Source: Planctomycetota bacterium (GTDB lineage Bacteria > Planctomycetota > UBA1135 > UBA2386). From it: 64,000 nt of DNA. The notes beneath the pieces were generated by a model. The model was given only the letters and a program-made list of their open reading frames with translations, was not told where the DNA came from and ran no database searches. Shown here piece after piece: positions 1 to 8,548 of this stretch. Made by a program: the position numbers and the translations under genes. The stretch covers positions 1 to 64,000 of the forward strand of contig JADJPQ010000004.1 of NCBI GenBank assembly GCA_016713175.1, written 5' to 3'. Position 1 is the first letter of the stretch, and the number at the start of each line of letters is the position of its first letter.

Positions 1-931
1 GGGTCAGGAGTTCGTAGAGCGTGACGCCGAGCGCGAACAGGTCCGAGCGGTAATCGACGCGCTCGCCGCGCGCCTGTTCGGGCGACACGTAGTTCGGTGT
101 GCCGGTGAACTCCTCGGTGATGGTGATCGAGGGCTGACCATCCTGCCGCGCGACGCCGAAATCGGAGAGCAGCGGGTGACCGTCGTGCCGGACCAGGATG
201 TTGGCGGGCTTGACGTCGCGATGCACGATGCCGGCGGCGTGCGCGCAGCCGAGCGCATCGGCCACGGTGACGATCAGTTCGACCGCCGCGCGCGTGAAGT
301 CGGCCGGCGCCGCGCGCGGAGCCGCCGCCGGCGGCACGACGCCGGCGATGGCGGCACGCAGCACCATGCCATCGACGCCGCCGATGCCGACGCGGCGCAG
401 CGCCGCGATGACGGCGCTCAGCGGTGCGCCGTCGATGAACGCCATCGCGTAGTACGGCGTGTCCCCGACCATGCCGGCGTCGAACACCTGGACGATGCCG
501 GGGTGCTGGAGCTGGCTGAGCAGCCGCGCTTCCCGCTGGAAGCGCCAGAGCGCCCGTTCGTGCAGCAGCAGGTGCGAACGCAGCACCTTCAGGGCGATGC
601 GGCGCCCCAGCGAACGCTGCTGCGCCTGGTAGACGATGCCCATGCCGCCGCGGCCGACCTCGTGCTCGAGGTCGTAATCGCCAAAGCGCGAGCCGATGGC
701 GGCGGCCGGGCCGGCCGGCGTCGCCGCGGGCGCCGCGTCGTCGTCGTCGTCCGTGCCGATGATCATCCCCTGCAGCAGGTCGCGCAGGTCGTCGTGCTCG
801 GCGAGGAACGCGTCGTGGTCCGAGCGTCGCGCGGCGCGGTAGGCCAGCGCCAGCCGCAATGCCTCGCCGAGGCGGTCGCCGGTGCCCGCATGGTCCGCGG
901 ATCCGGCGGGGCTGCCTTCGGGATCGTGCAT
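1..931 (-). CDS. Ser/Thr protein kinase, N-terminal part (cut by window edge)
   Basis: Hanks-type Ser/Thr kinase, read leftward and open at the left edge. The ATG at 931 begins MHDPEG. About 80 low-complexity residues with an Asp run precede the kinase domain. The glycine loop GRGGMGIVY is near residues 93-101, followed by RRIALKVL with the ATP-binding Lys. Further on are the catalytic loop HRDVKPANIL, the metal-binding DFGVAR, and GTPNYVSPEQARG of the activation segment. All key residues are present, so it should be active; the substrate is unknown. Any transmembrane or sensor part lies beyond the edge. It is the last visible gene of a leftward row (ECF sigma factor, two secreted proteins, kinase) with a 60-bp gap upstream, so co-transcription is plausible. 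Confidence 0.9.
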   Translation of the reverse strand, partial: MHDPEGSPAGSADHAGTGDRLGEALRLALAYRAARRSDHDAFLAEHDDLRDLLQGMIIGTDDDDDAAPAATPAGPAAAIGSRFGDYDLEHEVGRGGMGIVYQAQQRSLGRRIALKVLRSHLLLHERALWRFQREARLLSQLQHPGIVQVFDAGMVGDTPYYAMAFIDGAPLSAVIAALRRVGIGGVDGMVLRAAIAGVVPPAAAPRAAPADFTRAAVELIVTVADALGCAHAAGIVHRDVKPANILVRHDGHPLLSDFGVARQDGQPSITITEEFTGTPNYVSPEQARGERVDYRSDLFALGVTLYELLT

Positions 932-991
932 TGGCGGGGCGGATGATAGCAGGTCTGGCGTGCCGTCGACGTCGCGCGGGGCGTGGGCTGG

Positions 992-3208
992 TCACTCCGA
1001 AAGCGTGAGGTGCAGTCGCGCGGTGGCGACCAGACCCGGGGCCGATGGACACGGCGAGTTCGCGGCGCCGAACACCAGCCACTGCGCGGCCAGCGTCGTG
1101 CCGAGCTGGGCCGGCACGCATGGCGGCACGATCCGGAAGAAGGCCGAGCTGCCGCTCAGCGGCACCAGCTGCAGCACGAAGCCGTTGATGAAGGTGCAGC
1201 TCCCGCACGGGATCTCATGGCCGGGGAAACCGACGTCGACGAATGCGAGCGCGCCGGCCGGCGCACCCTGCAGCACGATCCGGAACTCGTCGTTGGCGAG
1301 CACGAACGGGCCGCCGGCGGTGCCGATGAGGCCGCCGTTGCCGCAGCCGGGGCCGGCCGTCACCGGCGTGAGGCCGGGGCCGAAGGCATCGAACCGGCGC
1401 GAGGTGATCCGGCTGGTGGCGAACGGCTGCACCGGACCGGCGTCGGCGCAGACGAGGAGGGCGGCGGTGCTGGTGCCGCCGCCGGCGCGTTCAGCCGCGA
1501 GCGCGACACGCCCCTGCAGGACGTTGCTGCCGGTGATCGCCCAGCGCGTGCCGCAGTCCTGGCAGTCCGGCGCCAGGTCGATGCCTTCGACGTCGGTGTT
1601 GGCGTTGCCGACGCGGGTCCAGGCGACGGTGAATTTGGGCCCCAGGAAGGCCACCGCCGGGTCGAGCGTCTCGACGCTGGTGGAATTCTCGAGGTCGCGG
1701 ATCGGGCTGCTGAGCTGCAGCACGTTGTTCAGGTCCGCGCGCACGGTGACGCAGCGCAGGTCGCGCTGCAGCGACGGCAGGCGGGTCTGTGCCCACGCCA
1801 GCACGAACCGGGCACCGTCGCCGTCGACGGCGACGCCGCGGAAGTCCTCGCCGGGCGCGGCGTCGAACGCGCGGAAGACCGGTCCCGGCGCCAGCAGCTC
1901 GCGGTCGTACGTGCGCGCGTCCAGGGAGGCGGTGAGATCGTCCTGCCAGACCACCAGGTGGCGGCCGCTGGCGTCATGGCTGCGCGAGATCTTCGGCTGC
2001 GACAGGAACCCGCCGGTGGCAACCGTGGCCGTGCTGTCGATGGTGGGGCTGCCGGCGGTCGGCAACGTGATCGTGGCGATGGCCAGGCGCTGGCGCGCCT
2101 CCGACCAGACCACCAGCGCCTCGTCGTCGATGCCGTTCTCGCCGGCAATGCGCGGGTCGACGGCGTTCACGCCGGGTCCGGTGATGGCGAGCACGCCGGA
2201 GATCGCGCCGGTGGCCGCGTCGACGGCGCAGCACTGCAGGGTGCTGGCGACGAAGAGCGACGCGGACTCCGACCACGCAACCAGGAAGCGGTCACGGATG
2301 GCGACGTTGGCGACGCCGGGGTTCTGGCAGAGCGTGGGGGTCGCCGCATCGCGCACCAGCAGCAGGCCGCCGACCAGGCCGCCGGCGGCGTCGACGAGCT
2401 GGCCGCGGACCAGGTTGCGATCGGCCGCGAACCGCCGGCGCCAGACGACCAGATAGCGGCCGGTGCTGGCATCGAAGGCAGCGTCCGGTTCGCTGTCGAC
2501 GTCGTTGGCGGTCGTGACCTGCAGTTCGGGTCCGATCAGCGGGTCGAGCACCAGGGGGTACCGCGCGTCGTCGACGAAATCGCCGGGCAGGCACAGCTCG
2601 ATGCCACCCGTGACCTGGCGGATCGCGCCGTCCGCGCGGTGGCCGTCGGCCGCGATGCCGGTCACGGCTCCGATCCCCACGCCGCCGAGGCCGGGCAGCG
2701 CATAGTGCAGACCGGTGGCGTCGGCGCCGGCGAACGGCAGCGTGGTGTCGACGGCGTAGCGCACGACGAGGTCACCCTGCCCCGGGATGCGGGCCGGGAA
2801 GCGCAGGCTCAGCGCCAGTCCCTCGGGTCGCACCGCGAACCGCTCCTGCACTTCGCCACGCACGTAGACGACCGCGTCGCCGTCGCGTACCGGCGCGATC
2901 GCAGCCGCCGTGGGTTCCTGGCGGCGCGTGCCGGCGCGGCCGATGGACAGCAGCCGCAGCCGCAGGTGCGGGCTCGTCGGCGCGCCCGCGCCGAGCGCCG
3001 GCACGAAGTCGACGGCATCGCCGCGGAAGCTGGCCTGATAGCGGGCGCCTTCGGCCAGGAAGCCGGTCCCCGCAGCGACCAGGCAATGCGCGGACGAGAC
3101 GACCTGGGCGGGCGGCGACGACCGCGACTGCGCCCACCCGTGTCGACCGGCAGCGACGACGAGGCACAACCCGGTGATGGCGAGACGATCTGCACGGAAC
3201 TGTGGCAT
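992..3208 (-). CDS. Large secreted protein, paralogue family A (738 aa)
   Basis: Function unknown. The N-terminus (MPQFRADRLAITGLCLVVAA...WAQ) is a Sec signal peptide. The protein shares its whole layout with the genes at 3237-5417 and 8549-10729. Shared parts are an N-terminal domain with SIGRAGT and GQGDLVVRY, a GIGAVTGI...LPLVLDP-type segment, then DAAFDASTGRYLVVW opening a repetitive beta-rich body. The tail has GCGNGG, PCGSCTF and AAQWLVFG. The YLVVW-type repeats suggest a beta-propeller or similar extracellular fold (inference). A GGAG motif lies about 9 nt upstream of the ATG. Only 28 bp separate it from the next gene upstream on the same strand, suggesting one transcript and tandem duplication. 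Confidence 0.8.
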   Translation of the reverse strand: MPQFRADRLAITGLCLVVAAGRHGWAQSRSSPPAQVVSSAHCLVAAGTGFLAEGARYQASFRGDAVDFVPALGAGAPTSPHLRLRLLSIGRAGTRRQEPTAAAIAPVRDGDAVVYVRGEVQERFAVRPEGLALSLRFPARIPGQGDLVVRYAVDTTLPFAGADATGLHYALPGLGGVGIGAVTGIAADGHRADGAIRQVTGGIELCLPGDFVDDARYPLVLDPLIGPELQVTTANDVDSEPDAAFDASTGRYLVVWRRRFAADRNLVRGQLVDAAGGLVGGLLLVRDAATPTLCQNPGVANVAIRDRFLVAWSESASLFVASTLQCCAVDAATGAISGVLAITGPGVNAVDPRIAGENGIDDEALVVWSEARQRLAIATITLPTAGSPTIDSTATVATGGFLSQPKISRSHDASGRHLVVWQDDLTASLDARTYDRELLAPGPVFRAFDAAPGEDFRGVAVDGDGARFVLAWAQTRLPSLQRDLRCVTVRADLNNVLQLSSPIRDLENSTSVETLDPAVAFLGPKFTVAWTRVGNANTDVEGIDLAPDCQDCGTRWAITGSNVLQGRVALAAERAGGGTSTAALLVCADAGPVQPFATSRITSRRFDAFGPGLTPVTAGPGCGNGGLIGTAGGPFVLANDEFRIVLQGAPAGALAFVDVGFPGHEIPCGSCTFINGFVLQLVPLSGSSAFFRIVPPCVPAQLGTTLAAQWLVFGAANSPCPSAPGLVATARLHLTLSE

Positions 3209-3236
3209 GGGCTTGCTCCGACCAAGACGACGACGG

Positions 3237-5417
3237 CTATCCGGGAAGTTCGACGGCGATGACCTGCGCCGGGGAGAAGCTGGCGCCGAACGGCGCGCAG
3301 CCGGGCGTGGGATCGAACACGAGCCACTGGGCGTAGAGGAACATGCCGATGAAGACGGACCCCGTCGGCAGCGAGACCGGCACCTGCAGGTCGCCGTGCA
3401 GGTCGGTGGCCTGCGCGAGGATGACCCCGGTGGCCGGGTCGGGGACGAGCGCGCACGTTCCGCACGGCAGATCGATGCGGTCGCGGCCGATCACGAGCGC
3501 CGCCAGGCGCGACGGCGAGGCCGCGCGCAGCCGCAACGACGCGAAGAAGCTGCCCGCCAGCAGGCATGGTGCGAACGGCTCGCCGCCCTGACCGCAACCG
3601 CCGCCGAGCGACCGCGAGAAGCCGTCGCGTGCCTGCCATTCCTGGCCCTGGATGTCGCTGTTGCCGGTCGAGGCCTGGACGGTCGCGAGGGCGAACAGCG
3701 CCTCGTCGATCGGGTTGCCGCCACTCGCCGTCGCCGCGCCATAGGCGGTGAAGTCGAGGTCCAGCGCCGCCGCGATGGTGCGGCTGGCTTCGCATTGCTG
3801 GAAGCTCCACGGCTCCAGGGGCAGCAGCCGGCAGGTCGCCGTGTTGCCGTTGCGCTCGAACCAGGACACCAGGCACGACTGCCCGATCCACGTGACCGCC
3901 GGCAGCCGGCCGGCGAACGACAATGTCGTCGGCGTCCCGTTGCGGTACGGCAGCACGGTGCCGCCGCCGAGGTAGGACAACGACGCCGCCTGGATCGACG
4001 AGATGCCGGCGATGACGCGTTCCCAGGCGACGGTCCAGTGCGAGCCGTCGCCGTCGCAGGTCGGCACGATGTCGTCCAGGGTGCTGTTGTCGAGCACGAA
4101 CAGCGCGGTCATCGTGGCGCCGGTGTCGTCGAGTACGAAGAACAGCACGTCGTGGTTGCCGGGCGGCGTCTGCTGCACGTAGCAGGTCATGCCGTAGCGA
4201 CGGGCCGTCCCGCCCGACTTGGCGATACGCGGGAAGTCGACGACGGCGTTGGCGGCGTCGTGGAACACGACCCGCGGCGAGCCGCGCGCCGCGACGCTGA
4301 AATCGGCGTTCAACCCGACTTCCACCGAATGGATCGAGTTGCTGTCGTAGTCGGCCCAGACGCACACACCGTCGTCGTCGGCCAGCGTGGCTTCGCCGCC
4401 GAGGTCGGGAGCCCGCTGGACGTCGGCCCCACCGGCGAGGATCGTCGACAAGGACACGGCGCCGGTGGCGGCGGAGACGCTGCGGCAGAGCACGTCGTCG
4501 TTGCGCACGTAGGCGACCAGGAAGCCGTCGCGCACGCGGATGCTGGCGACCGCCGGATCGAAGTTGCGGCCGGGTTGCGCGGCGATGCTGAGCACGCCGC
4601 CGACCGGTGCACCGTTGCGGGCGATGCGCTGACCGAGCACGTCCACGTCGGTGGCGCTGTTGTTGCGCATCCACACGACCAGGTAGCGGTCGCTGCCGAA
4701 CGAGTACGCCGTGCGCGGCGCCTCGTCGATGCTGGTGGTCGCGACGACATGGAACAGGGCGCCCAGGAACGGATCGAGGACCAGCGGCAGCCTCGCGCGA
4801 TCGACGAAGGGCGCCGGGAGCGACAGCTCGAGTTCGTCGCCGACCAGGCGCATGCTGCCGGCGCAGCGTTCGCCGGCGTCGTCGATCCCGGTCACGGCCC
4901 CGAGGTCGAAGCTGCCGACGCCGGGATAGGTGAACCGCAACCCATCGCCCTGTGGTGCCACCGACAACTCCGACTGCAGGCGCAGCCGGACGACCAGATC
5001 TCCTTCGCCCGCCGGCAGCGACGCGAACCGGAAGCTCTGTTCCAGGCCATCGGCGCGCACGTCGTAGGACTCGGTGCAGGCCGCGTGCTCGTAACGCACG
5101 CTCAGCTCCGTGAACGTCGGCGGCACCGCGGCCACCGGTGTGGTGGTCCGCCCGCGACCGACGCCCGACAGCGACAGTCGCACCGTGCGGGTCGCCGGGG
5201 CCGCACGCCCGAACACCGGAGTGAAGACGATGGTGCCCGCATCGAAGCGCGCCTTGTAGCGGTCGCCGACGCCGATGAGGTCGCCGTCGAGGACGTGCAG
5301 GCCGGCGTGGCCGGAGACGCGCACGATGTCCGGAGCCGGGGCCGCCGTGGATTGCGCGGCCAGAACGCTGGCGAGCAGCGCGGCTGCCGCGGACGAGGAG
5401 AGGAAGGGCGGTCGCAT
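3237..5417 (-). CDS. Large secreted protein, paralogue family A (726 aa)
   Basis: Paralogue of the neighbour at 992-3208. I chose the ATG at 5417 (MRPPFLSSS) because it begins a clear signal peptide ending in LLASVLAAQS; the open frame extends upstream but without a signal. Shared landmarks are GDRYKARF, SGVGRGRT, GEGDLVVRL, LGAVTGI, LPLVLDPFLG, RYLVVWMR and the tail GGGCGQGG, PCGTCAL, AQWLVFDP. The conserved cysteines suggest disulfides in an exported protein. Function and partners are unknown. It lies between the ECF sigma factor gene (5569-6186) and the second paralogue, all leftward. It has exactly the same length (726 aa) as the more distant paralogue at 8549-10729. Confidence 0.8.
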   Translation of the reverse strand: MRPPFLSSSAAAALLASVLAAQSTAAPAPDIVRVSGHAGLHVLDGDLIGVGDRYKARFDAGTIVFTPVFGRAAPATRTVRLSLSGVGRGRTTTPVAAVPPTFTELSVRYEHAACTESYDVRADGLEQSFRFASLPAGEGDLVVRLRLQSELSVAPQGDGLRFTYPGVGSFDLGAVTGIDDAGERCAGSMRLVGDELELSLPAPFVDRARLPLVLDPFLGALFHVVATTSIDEAPRTAYSFGSDRYLVVWMRNNSATDVDVLGQRIARNGAPVGGVLSIAAQPGRNFDPAVASIRVRDGFLVAYVRNDDVLCRSVSAATGAVSLSTILAGGADVQRAPDLGGEATLADDDGVCVWADYDSNSIHSVEVGLNADFSVAARGSPRVVFHDAANAVVDFPRIAKSGGTARRYGMTCYVQQTPPGNHDVLFFVLDDTGATMTALFVLDNSTLDDIVPTCDGDGSHWTVAWERVIAGISSIQAASLSYLGGGTVLPYRNGTPTTLSFAGRLPAVTWIGQSCLVSWFERNGNTATCRLLPLEPWSFQQCEASRTIAAALDLDFTAYGAATASGGNPIDEALFALATVQASTGNSDIQGQEWQARDGFSRSLGGGCGQGGEPFAPCLLAGSFFASLRLRAASPSRLAALVIGRDRIDLPCGTCALVPDPATGVILAQATDLHGDLQVPVSLPTGSVFIGMFLYAQWLVFDPTPGCAPFGASFSPAQVIAVELPG

Positions 5418-5568
5418 GGTCGGGCCTGGAGGTGCGGGTGGCCGCCCCAGGTCGGGGCGGCCGTCATGGTTCGAGCGGTGTGGCGCCGCCGACCGCACCG
5501 GGCCGGCGTTGGTTTTCTCGCTGGCGATCGGCGCCCGGCGCGGGCGATCGGCTGACACCGCGCCCGGG

Positions 5569-6186
5569 TCACACCTCGCCGCGGCGCAGCCGCTCGACCT
5601 GGTCGGCAAGCCGGCCCAGCGCCCGCTGGAAGCGCATGCGCGCGGCGTTCTCGGCGATGCCGAAGTGTTCGCCCAGGGCGGCGAACGAGGCGCCGTCCCA
5701 CTCGCGGCGTACGATGATCTCGCGGTCGTCCGGGACGAGCATCTCCAGCGCGAGCCGCAACCAAGCCTGCTCCTCGGCACGACCGGCCTGCGTCCCGGGG
5801 CCGGGCGTGCGCGACCGCACGTCCAGGCACAGCACCGTGTCGGTCAGCGGCTGTTCACGCGCGCGATCCCGCCGCTTGCGGGTGAAGTACTCGTGCCGGT
5901 CGCGCAGCGTGTTCTCGACCACGACCGCCAGGATGCGGCGGAACGCCTCGGCGCTGGTGACCAGGAAGCGCGGCGAGAACGTCAGGACCTCGACGACGGC
6001 GTCGTGCAGGAAGTCCTCCGTGTCGCCGAACTGGCGCAGCTGTGCACCCAGGCGCTGGCGCACGAGCTCGCGGGCCCACGGCAGGTCCCGGCGCAGCAGC
6101 GCCATCAGGGCATGGCGGTCGCCGCCGTGCCACCGTTGCAGCAACCACAGCGTGTCGTCACCGGCAGGAGTCGTCGAGTCGGTCAA
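5569..6186 (-). CDS. ECF-type RNA polymerase sigma factor
   Basis: Sigma-70 family regulator of the ECF type common in planctomycetes. Region 2 is visible as LRQFGDTEDFLHDAVVEVL with a following FRRILAVVVENTLRDRHEYF. Region 4 ends the protein with LVPDDREIIVRREWDGASFA...GIAENAARMRFQRAL, a helix-turn-helix. I prefer the TTG at 6186 (LTDSTTPAG) because GGAGG lies 6 nt upstream; an upstream ATG at 6345 would add about 50 Arg-rich residues of no clear identity. It is followed on the same strand by two secreted proteins and a kinase, so it may control or belong to that row. No anti-sigma gene is next to it. Confidence 0.82.
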   Translation of the reverse strand: MTDSTTPAGDDTLWLLQRWHGGDRHALMALLRRDLPWARELVRQRLGAQLRQFGDTEDFLHDAVVEVLTFSPRFLVTSAEAFRRILAVVVENTLRDRHEYFTRKRRDRAREQPLTDTVLCLDVRSRTPGPGTQAGRAEEQAWLRLALEMLVPDDREIIVRREWDGASFAALGEHFGIAENAARMRFQRALGRLADQVERLRRGEV

Positions 6187-6377
6187 GCCGGGCCTCCGCC
6201 GGCTTCGAACCGGCAGGTCCAGGACTGTCGCCGTGGCGTCGGTCCGCGTCAATCGCCGCCGACGTCGCCGGCCCGGTCGCTCGTCCCGGCACGTGGTCGC
6301 GGTGTGCGGTCGGGTCGCGGACACCGCTTGAACGGCGTCGACCACCCTGTCTGCCCCACGACCCTCGGATCCCAGCC

Positions 6378-7538
6378 ATGCATCACCGTCTCGTCCGCCT
6401 TGCCGCCGTTCTCCTGCCCCTGAGCCTGCTCACCGCACAACGCACGTGGATCGTCGATCGCGCGGGCGGACCGGGTGTCGACTTCACCGACCTGCCCGCA
6501 GCGCTCGCGGCGGCGGCGCCCAACGACCTCGTGCGCGTGCGCGCCAATCCGGCGCCCTACACGGTTGGCATCGCCACGCGCGGCGTCACCCTGATCGCGG
6601 ACGGCGCCGCGGGCACCGGCGGCGTGGTGCGTCTCGACGGGGGGCTGGTCGTTCGCGGTGTGCCGGCGGGCGAGGCGTTCGCGATGTGGGGGTTCTTCTG
6701 CGACAACACGACCCTGCCGGCGATCACGATCGATGCCTGTCCGGGCCGCGTGTTCGCCGAGGCCCTCACGGTCCTGCCCGGCCCCGCCAACCCGGGCATC
6801 GTCGTGCAGCGATCCGCGGCGGTGGCCATCCAGGGTTGTTCGCTGAGCGGCGCACCCGCGCTGCAGATCACGCGCAGCCACGTGGTCGCGGTGGCGTGTG
6901 TCCTGCGGGGGCGGATGTCCACGAGCAACTCGGCGCCGATGCCGGCGTGCACGGTCGACGCGTCCACGCTCGACATCAGCGAGGGCAACTGGCAGGGAGG
7001 TGGTGTGCCCTCCTCGCCGCCGGTGCCGAGCGCGCCGGCGCTTGCCATCGGTAACGGCTCCACGGTGACGGCGGCCGGTGGCTTCCAGCCCGTGTTCTTG
7101 ACCGCCGGCTTCTCGGCCGTGCCCACGGCCGGCATCGAGGTCAGCCTGTCGACACTCACGATCGACCCGATCGTGACCACCGGCGGCGTCCACGGCAGCA
7201 CGGTCGTCATCCAGCGCATTCCGGCGCTCCGGCTCTCCTCGGTCGGGCGCGGCCTGCCGCTGATCGCCCAGGTGCGCACGCCGGTCGGCGACGTGGTCGT
7301 GCTTGCCCTCGGGTTTCCCGGCTTGCCGCTGCCGGTGCCGCCGCTCGGCGACGTCTGGCTCGACTCGACAGCGAGTCCGCTGACGTTGTTCGCCGTCCAG
7401 GCCAGCGATGTGTCCGGCTACGTGGTGGCAGCGCTGCCGCTCAACACGCCGATCGGCCTGCAGCTCGCGTTGCAGGTGCTGGCGGGCTCCGGTACGGCCT
7501 TCCGGCTCAGTCACCCGGTCGTGGCGATGGTGCGCTGA
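6378..7538 (+). CDS. Secreted right-handed beta-helix-like protein (386 aa)
   Basis: Function unknown. The ATG at 6378 (MHHRLVRLAA) begins a signal peptide ending in SLLTAQ. It continues with VDFTDLPAALAAAAPND, the usual opening of a pectate-lyase-type right-handed beta-helix. Short repeating strands follow (TIDACPGRVFAEAL, VAIQGCSLSG, ACTVDASTLDI). The C-terminal 120 residues look like the beta-sandwich tail of planctomycete exported proteins. It is a distant relative of the gene at 16240-17355, which has the same order of parts. Transcribed away from the sigma factor gene, with 191 bp between the starts. No Shine-Dalgarno sequence is visible. Confidence 0.75.
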   Translation: MHHRLVRLAAVLLPLSLLTAQRTWIVDRAGGPGVDFTDLPAALAAAAPNDLVRVRANPAPYTVGIATRGVTLIADGAAGTGGVVRLDGGLVVRGVPAGEAFAMWGFFCDNTTLPAITIDACPGRVFAEALTVLPGPANPGIVVQRSAAVAIQGCSLSGAPALQITRSHVVAVACVLRGRMSTSNSAPMPACTVDASTLDISEGNWQGGGVPSSPPVPSAPALAIGNGSTVTAAGGFQPVFLTAGFSAVPTAGIEVSLSTLTIDPIVTTGGVHGSTVVIQRIPALRLSSVGRGLPLIAQVRTPVGDVVVLALGFPGLPLPVPPLGDVWLDSTASPLTLFAVQASDVSGYVVAALPLNTPIGLQLALQVLAGSGTAFRLSHPVVAMVR

Positions 7539-7685
7539 CGCGCCGACGCACCACCGTCGGCAGGCAAGCGCCGTTGGAACTGCACGGCGCGATGCCGCAT
7601 CGGGCGCCTTCCGCCGGCAAACGCGGTTGCCGGTGACTCGCCGGGCCTGGCGGTGCCCGGGTCCGCGGCTCCTCGTCCCGCGGGC

Positions 7686-7995
7686 TCAGCGCAGCAGTTC
7701 GTCGATGCGGCGCTCGGCTTCTGCGAGCAGGGTGGGCGGCGCCCCGAGGAACATCGTGACTTGCCCACGGCGTCGAACAGCACCAGTGGCGGAACGGCGC
7801 GTTGAAGTCGGCGGGGTAGCCGTTGATCAGGCTCGCGATCGGCGTCGCGACGTTGTGGAGCAGGACCACGTCCCGATTGCACGAGTCATGCACAGGTCGA
7901 GCGTGGTGGACCCGAGGCTCACGACCAGCGTGTGGTTCAGGATGAGGTTGGTCCGGCGGCCCGGCCGGCTGCGCCACCACGACCGCGCCGTTCAC
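7686..7995 (-). pseudogene. Frameshifted remnant of an unidentified gene
   Basis: On the minus strand a coding-like stretch runs through three frames. One has TLVVSLGSTTLDLCMTR, the next NRDVVLLHNVATPIASLING, the next VPPLVLFDAVGK, and the last VTMFLGAPPTLLAEAERRI followed by a stop at 7686. Joined, they read as one protein end of about 85 residues, so at least three single-base indels have broken it. The VPPLVLFD...VTMFLG pattern resembles the end of a thioredoxin-like fold, but I cannot assign a family. The 147 bp between 7539 and 7685 show no gene. Confidence 0.5.
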
Positions 7996-8013
7996 GGGCT
8001 ACGATCGCGGTTC

Positions 8014-8445
8014 ATGAGCCTTCGTCCGTGGCCCCTCGTTGCCGTGCTGTTTCTGGCGGACGTAATGGCCCAGAACGAGCCGACGGCGGAAGAGACCGCG
8101 GTGCTGTGTTGGGTCAACCGGTTTCGCCGCGATCCGGCTGGTACCCTGGGGCGACCGGCAACGTTCGAACTCGGAAAATGGTCGCGGCAACAGGCGGAGG
8201 CGTCGTTGCAGGCGGCGAAGCACGCGTTCGCGGGCACGGTGGTCGAGACCCGGATCCAGCAGGCGCAGGTCGTCGACCCGCTCGCGCGGTCGGCCGCGGC
8301 GGCTCGCGCGCGCAGGCCGGGTGCCGAGCGCGGAAAGCTGGCCCGGGCGCTGGTGTCGGACATCGAGCGCCAATGGGTCGGCATCACGAACGCCGACCTG
8401 TGGCGCGTGTTGGTCGTGCTGCGTGCGGAACTGCTGGCTCTGTAG
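8014..8445 (+). CDS. Small secreted protein of unknown function (143 aa)
   Basis: The ATG at 8014 begins MSLRPWPLVAVLFLADVMAQ, a plausible signal peptide. The first mature residues, TAEETAVLCWVNRFRRDPAG, resemble the opening helix of CAP/SCP-type extracellular domains. The rest, which is Ala/Arg-rich and ends VLVVLRAELLAL, does not follow that fold, so it may be a truncated or rearranged member. A TACGAT hexamer 8 nt before the ATG could be a -10 element for a nearly leaderless transcript. It converges with the large secreted gene ending at 8549. Confidence 0.5.
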   Translation: MSLRPWPLVAVLFLADVMAQNEPTAEETAVLCWVNRFRRDPAGTLGRPATFELGKWSRQQAEASLQAAKHAFAGTVVETRIQQAQVVDPLARSAAAARARRPGAERGKLARALVSDIERQWVGITNADLWRVLVVLRAELLAL

Positions 8446-8548
8446 TCCGCGGGGTCAGGGGCGCGAGCCGTCGTGGACCTGGATCCGCGCGGGCGGCACT
8501 CCGCATGGACCGGCCCGCGCCGGAACCGTGGTTGGCGCACGCGTGGCA

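Noticed and set aside
176..946. Plus-strand frame opposite the kinase
   Set aside because: The minus strand encodes all kinase motifs; the plus product is low-complexity.
983..3262. Long open frame on the plus strand opposite the first secreted-protein gene
   Set aside because: Composition is Arg/Gly/Ala-rich with no domains; the minus strand has signal peptide, repeats and paralogues. High GC keeps many antisense frames open.
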